NCBI GenBank assembly: GCA_002392705.1
Contig: DGHP01000192.1
Span: forward strand, 1 to 8,336
Direction: 5' to 3'
Length of the DNA: 8,336 nt
Source: Lachnospiraceae bacterium UBA3845
Lineage (GTDB): Bacteria > Bacillota > Clostridia > Lachnospirales > Lachnospiraceae
The position numbers and the translations under genes are program-made. Positions 5,496-8,336 of this stretch are shown piece by piece (within the stretch, counting starts at the first letter, position 1; each line of letters opens with the position of its first letter). Below the pieces are notes generated by a model. That model ran no database searches and was not told the DNA's origin. It was given only the letters and a program-made list of their open reading frames with translations.

Positions 5496-6002
5496 ATGGC
5501 AAAAGTGGAACTCAAGAGACCCATCGTTGAAGAGATCGCCGAGAATGTCAAGGGAGCGGATTCCGTCATCCTGGTGAACTATCTTGGTATCAATGTGGCC
5601 GGTGACACGGCTCTGCGCAAGGAACTGCGTGAAGCAGGCGTTGTCTACAAGGTTTACAAGAATACCATGATGAACTTCGCGTTCAAGGGTACAGATTATG
5701 AGCCGCTGTGCGAGCATCTTGAGGGAGCGAACGCAATCGCGATCTCCAAAGACGACGCAACAGCCGGTGCGCGCATCATTAAGAAACACCTGAAGGCGAA
5801 CCCGACAATCAAGATGATGGCGGGTATCGTTGAAGGCAAGTATTATGATGAAAAAGCTGTAGAGATGCTGGCGGATATCCCGTCCAGAGAAGTCCTTCTC
5901 GGCAGACTGTTCGGTTCGATGCAGTCCCCGGTTGCGAACTTCGCACGTGTCATCAAGCAGATCGCCGAGAAAGACGGCGGAGAGGCTCAGGTCGAGGCCT
6001 GA
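5496..6002 (+). CDS. rplJ: 50S ribosomal protein L10
   Basis: A 168-residue L10, which anchors the L7/L12 dimers at the base of the ribosomal stalk. Its N-terminal rRNA-binding domain starts MAKVELKRPIVEEIAE and includes LRKELREAGVVYKVYKNT. The C-terminal helical tail (about residues 130-168, LLGRLFGSMQSPVANFARVI) holds the L7/L12-binding region. The start ATG at 5496 is 9 bases after AGGAGG. An in-frame or nearby ATG at 5489 is not used because the family begins MAKVE. It is followed after 33 bases by rplL, the usual partner. Confidence 0.97.
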   Translation: MAKVELKRPIVEEIAENVKGADSVILVNYLGINVAGDTALRKELREAGVVYKVYKNTMMNFAFKGTDYEPLCEHLEGANAIAISKDDATAGARIIKKHLKANPTIKMMAGIVEGKYYDEKAVEMLADIPSREVLLGRLFGSMQSPVANFARVIKQIAEKDGGEAQVEA

Positions 6003-6035
6003 TCACGATTATAATCATATACGGAGGATATTATT

Positions 6036-6407
6036 ATGGCAAAACTTACTACTGCCGAGTTTATCGAAGCGATCAAGGAACTCAGCGTTATGGAACTGAA
6101 TGACCTCGTAAAGGCCTGCGAAGAAGAGTTTGGTGTCTCCGCAGCAGCGGGCGTAGTTGTTGCAGGTCCGGCAGCAGCTGAAGAAGTTGAAGAGAAGACC
6201 GAGTTCGATGTTGAGCTGACTGAGATCGGCCCGAACAAGGTTAAGGTTATCAAGGTTGTCCGTGAGGCTACCGGTCTTGGCCTGAAGGAAGCGAAGGATC
6301 TGGTTGATTCCGCTCCGAAGATGGTCAAGGAGCAGGTCTCCAAGGCTGAGGCTGATGATCTCAAGGCTAAGCTGGAAGAGCAGGGCGCGAAGGTTACCCT
6401 TAAGTAA
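6036..6407 (+). CDS. rplL: 50S ribosomal protein L7/L12
   Basis: A 123-residue L7/L12, the flexible stalk protein that recruits translational GTPases. The N-terminal dimerisation region is about residues 1-33; the Ala/Val/Glu-rich hinge is about 35-53 ([19 protein letters not shown]). The C-terminal globular domain starts [20 protein letters not shown] and ends GAKVTLK. The Shine-Dalgarno GGAGG (6023-6027) is 8 bases before the ATG. The 33-base gap from rplJ contains the small palindrome GATTATAATC (6007-6016) and no terminator, so both genes are co-expressed. The many-fold excess of L12 over L10 must come from translation. Confidence 0.98.
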   Translation: MAKLTTAEFIEAIKELSVMELNDLVKACEEEFGVSAAAGVVVAGPAAAEEVEEKTEFDVELTEIGPNKVKVIKVVREATGLGLKEAKDLVDSAPKMVKEQVSKAEADDLKAKLEEQGAKVTLK

Positions 6408-6437
6408 TCCAGACTCGTCATCAGAATATAAGGACAG

Positions 6438-6470
6438 GCTCCGGAAGAGTTTTCTTCCGGAGCTTTTTTT
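6438..6470 (+). terminator. Intrinsic terminator after rplL
   Basis: GCTCCGGAAGA (6438-6448) pairs perfectly with TCTTCCGGAGC (6453-6463), loop GTTT, followed by seven T residues. This strong terminator separates rplJL from rpoB. Confidence 0.95.
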
Positions 6471-6485
6471 GGCTTTTTCGCTATC

Positions 6486-6716
6486 ATTCACGGCTCTCCA
6501 CACATCAGGCCACCCGCATATTCCACTTGGCAGCTTTGCTGCTTAGTGGAATAGCGTACAGAGTAGACCATCCGTGCTTCGCACGTCTGCCGCATCTTCG
6601 ATGCTTCTGTCGGAGGCTATGTGTGGAGTTCCTGCTTCGCAGGCCTAATTTGAAATCAGAACCTGTTTCTCCTGCATGCACGACGAACCAGAATCTGATT
6701 TCAAATGGCCGTGAAT
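6486..6716. mobile_element. Compact multi-branched palindromic element (MITE-like or structured RNA)
   Basis: This 231-bp stretch between the rplL terminator and the rpoB promoter is almost fully accounted for by nested helices. The ends are ATTCACGGC (6486-6494)/GCCGTGAAT (6708-6716). Inside lie CTCCACACAT (6496-6505)/ATGTGTGGAG (6619-6628), a 14-of-15-bp hairpin (6520-6552, arms ATTCCACT/AGTGGAAT and GGCAGC/GCTGCT, loop TTT), and three 5-bp hairpins with TTC loops (6573-6585, 6592-6604, 6631-6643). Last comes the 13-bp arm repeat (6648-6660/6694-6706). Gaps between helices of the main junction are only 1-4 bases. It has no convincing protein. Terminal inverted ends suggest a non-autonomous mobile element; the fold would also suit a structured RNA. 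No clear target-site duplication is seen. Confidence 0.6.
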
Positions 6717-6718
6717 AG
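6648..6718 (+). repeat. Inverted-arm repeat copy C, upstream of the rpoB promoter
   Basis: ATTTGAAATCAGA (6648-6660) pairs with TCTGATTTCAAAT (6694-6706) over 13 bp, with a 33-base loop containing CACGACGAACCAGAA. It matches copy B (5182-5255) almost throughout, loop included, apart from a few changes and a 3-base net gap. It forms the last branch of the larger structured element and ends about 22 bp before the rpoB -35 box. Confidence 0.88.
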
Positions 6719-6740
6719 GAACTTTTGTTTCAAAAAACAT

Positions 6741-6769
6741 TTGACAGAAGGCCGCCGGAGTAGTATGAT
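6741..6769 (+). promoter_or_regulatory. Sigma-A-type promoter of rpoB
   Basis: A perfect -35 TTGACA (6741-6746) and a -10 TATGAT (6764-6769) are separated by 17 bp. The start is expected near 6776, giving a leader of about 90 bases. That leader contains the small hairpin CCATGA (6787-6792)/TCATGG (6798-6803). With the terminator at 6438, this gives rpoB independent transcription. Confidence 0.88.
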
Positions 6770-6865
6770 GTACGTTGCATTATTGTCCATGAGTCTGTCA
6801 TGGGGGTTAGTGCGCCCTTAAAGCGAGTTTATTGACGACTGCAGAAAGACAGAGGTGAAACGTTA

Positions 6866-8336
6866 ATGGAAAAAAACAGAATTCGCCCGGTTAAAACAGG
6901 CAGAAGCCTCCGTATGAGCTTCCAGCGTCAGGCGGAAGTCCTCGGGATGCCCAACCTGATTGAGGTTCAGAAGGCATCTTACAAATGGTTCACGGAGGAA
7001 GGCCTGAAGGAAGCATTCGCGGATATATCACCGATCGAGGACTATGGCGGAAAGCTCAGCCTCGAATTTGTGGATTTCAAGGTGGCCGAGGATGACGTGA
7101 AGTACACGATTGAGCAGTGTGCGGAGCGCGATGCTACCTACGCAGCTCCCCTGAACGTGCGTGTGAGACTCCATAACAAAGAGAATGATGAGATCAGCGA
7201 ACACAAGATCTTCATGGGAGATCTGCCGCTGATGACCGAGAACGGCACATTTGTCATCAACGGTGCCGAGCGTGTTATCGTCAGCCAGCTGGTCCGTTCA
7301 CCGGGCATCTATTACGGTATCACCCACGACAAGATCGGAAAGAAGCTGTATTCCTGCACCGTCATTCCCAACAGAGGAGCCTGGCTTGAGTATGAGACAG
7401 ACTCTAATGATGTTTTTTACGTCCGGGTTGACCGTACCAGAAAGGTGCCGGTCACAGTGCTGGTCCGCGCTCTCGGAGTAGGCACCAACCAGGAGATCAT
7501 CGACCTGTTCGGAGATGAGCCCAAGGTGGCCGCGACTCTGGCAAAGGACGAGGCTACGGATTATGAGTCCGGCCTGAAGGAACTGTACAAGAAGATCCGT
7601 CCGGGAGAGCCTGTTGCGGTGGAGAGCGCGGAGACGCTCATCACCGGCATGTTCTTTGACCCGAGGCGTTATGACCTGGCAAGAGTCGGCCGTTATAAAT
7701 ATAATAAGAAGCTTCAGCTGCGCAACCGTATCGCGGGACATACCCTCGCGGAGGACGTGGTGGATGAGAGTACAGGTGAGATCCTGGCCGAGGCCGGCAC
7801 CAACGTCACGAAGGAACTGGCGGACGAGATCCAGAACGCCGCTGTTCCCTATGTAATCGTTGAGACGGATGGCCATAATGTGAAGGTCCTCTCCAGCATG
7901 ATGGTTGACCTGACCCACTGGGTGGAGTGCGATCCGGAGAGTCTCGGCATCACGGAGATGGTTTACTATCCCGTCCTGAGAGAACTCATGGATGAGAATC
8001 CGCTCCACGAGGATCTGCTGGAGGCGATCAGGCTTCATGCCCATGACCTCGTTCCCAAGCATATCACAAAGGAAGATATTCTCGCGTCCATCAACTACAA
8101 CATGCATCTGGAGTACGGGATCGGCAATGACGATGACATCGACCATCTCGGCAACCGCCGGATCCGTGCCGTGGGCGAACTGCTCCAGAATCAGTACAGA
8201 ATCGGTCTGAGCCGTCTGGAGCGCGTTGTGCGCGAGCGTATGACGACCCAGGAGCCGGAGGGCATCACCCCGCAGTCCCTGATCAATATCAAGCCGGTTA
8301 CTGCCGCGGTGAAGGAGTTCTTCGGATCCTCCCAGC
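6866..8336 (+). CDS. rpoB: DNA-directed RNA polymerase subunit beta (3' partial)
   Basis: The first 490 codons of the beta subunit, open to the right edge. The N-terminus [19 protein letters not shown] and [20 protein letters not shown] are typical. [15 protein letters not shown] marks the N-terminal rifampicin-cluster area, and [19 protein letters not shown] leads to the conserved core. The window stops at KEFFGSSQ, the very start of the main rifampicin-resistance region (the last Gln corresponds to E. coli Q510), so resistance positions cannot be read. The start ATG has GAGGTG 8 bases upstream. rpoC is expected to follow outside the window. No frameshift was seen in the reading. Confidence 0.98.
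   Translation, partial: MEKNRIRPVKTGRSLRMSFQRQAEVLGMPNLIEVQKASYKWFTEEGLKEAFADISPIEDYGGKLSLEFVDFKVAEDDVKYTIEQCAERDATYAAPLNVRVRLHNKENDEISEHKIFMGDLPLMTENGTFVINGAERVIVSQLVRSPGIYYGITHDKIGKKLYSCTVIPNRGAWLEYETDSNDVFYVRVDRTRKVPVTVLVRALGVGTNQEIIDLFGDEPKVAATLAKDEATDYESGLKELYKKIRPGEPVAVESAETLITGMFFDPRRYDLARVGRYKYNKKLQLRNRIAGHTLAEDVVDESTGEILAEAGTNVTKELADEIQNAAVPYVIVETDGHNVKVLSSMMVDLTHWVECDPESLGITEMVYYPVLRELMDENPLHEDLLEAIRLHAHDLVPKHITKEDILASINYNMHLEYGIGNDDDIDHLGNRRIRAVGELLQNQYRIGLSRLERVVRERMTTQEPEGITPQSLINIKPVTAAVKEFFGSSQ

Noticed and set aside
5261..5530. 89-codon + frame across the rplJ promoter and leader
   Set aside because: It runs through the promoter, L10 leader, attenuator and into rplJ in another frame; no protein similarity is recognised.
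6527..6718. 63-codon + frame in the rplL-rpoB spacer
   Set aside because: It is composed of palindromes of the structured element (low-complexity Cys/Arg/Leu-rich translation), with no ribosome binding site.
6829..6860. Second -35-like box TTGACG in the rpoB leader
   Set aside because: No -10 element at suitable spacing; the promoter at 6741-6769 is far better.
7298..8146. 282-codon open frame on the minus strand
   Set aside because: It lies wholly inside rpoB, whose sequence is unmistakable; the reverse frame is open only because of the codon bias of rpoB.

Overview
The window comes from a low-to-mid-GC Gram-positive bacterium of the Clostridia, most likely a Lachnospiraceae member. The evidence is the order rpmG-secE-nusG-rplK-rplA-rplJ-rplL-rpoB, a 66-residue SecE, NusG with a lysine-rich insertion, strong AGGAGG ribosome binding sites, and an L10 leader with an intrinsic attenuator. 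The genus assignment is inference from sequence style; no database was searched.

Layout. Positions 3-890 hold the 3' part of a fructokinase-like PfkB sugar kinase, whose N-terminus lies outside the window. Two hairpins follow (925-1004). Next comes a lipoprotein with a helical N-terminal region and a NodB-like polysaccharide deacetylase domain that has lost expected metal ligands (1069-2424). Eleven bases after its stop lies the 3' half of a tRNA-Leu(UAA), a dead fragment, followed by a 14-bp terminator-like hairpin. No gene is seen at 2551-2642.

From 2643 the window is the core transcription/translation cluster, entirely on the + strand. An extended -10 promoter (2643-2672) and a two-hairpin leader precede rpmG, secE, nusG, rplK and rplA, which end at a strong terminator (5049-5077). 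In front of both rplK and rplA sits a small helix-loop-helix that resembles the L1-binding stalk of 23S rRNA; each abuts the Shine-Dalgarno and is probably the target of L1 feedback. rplJ-rplL has its own promoter, an L10 leader with an attenuator, a possible pseudoknot over the rplJ Shine-Dalgarno, and a strong terminator after rplL (6438-6470). rpoB then has its own sigma-A-type promoter (6741-6769) and runs off the end of the window at the first residues of the rifampicin-resistance region.

The least explained parts are the two spacers upstream of the rplJ and rpoB promoters. Both carry copies of a ~72-bp repeat with 12-13 bp inverted arms and a conserved loop. The rpoB copy is embedded in a compact, fully nested, multi-branched structure of 231 bp (6486-6716) bounded by 9-bp inverted ends. 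It contains three tiny hairpins, each with a TTC loop on this strand and GAA on the other. It could be a MITE-like element or a structured RNA; this is the best candidate here for something undescribed.
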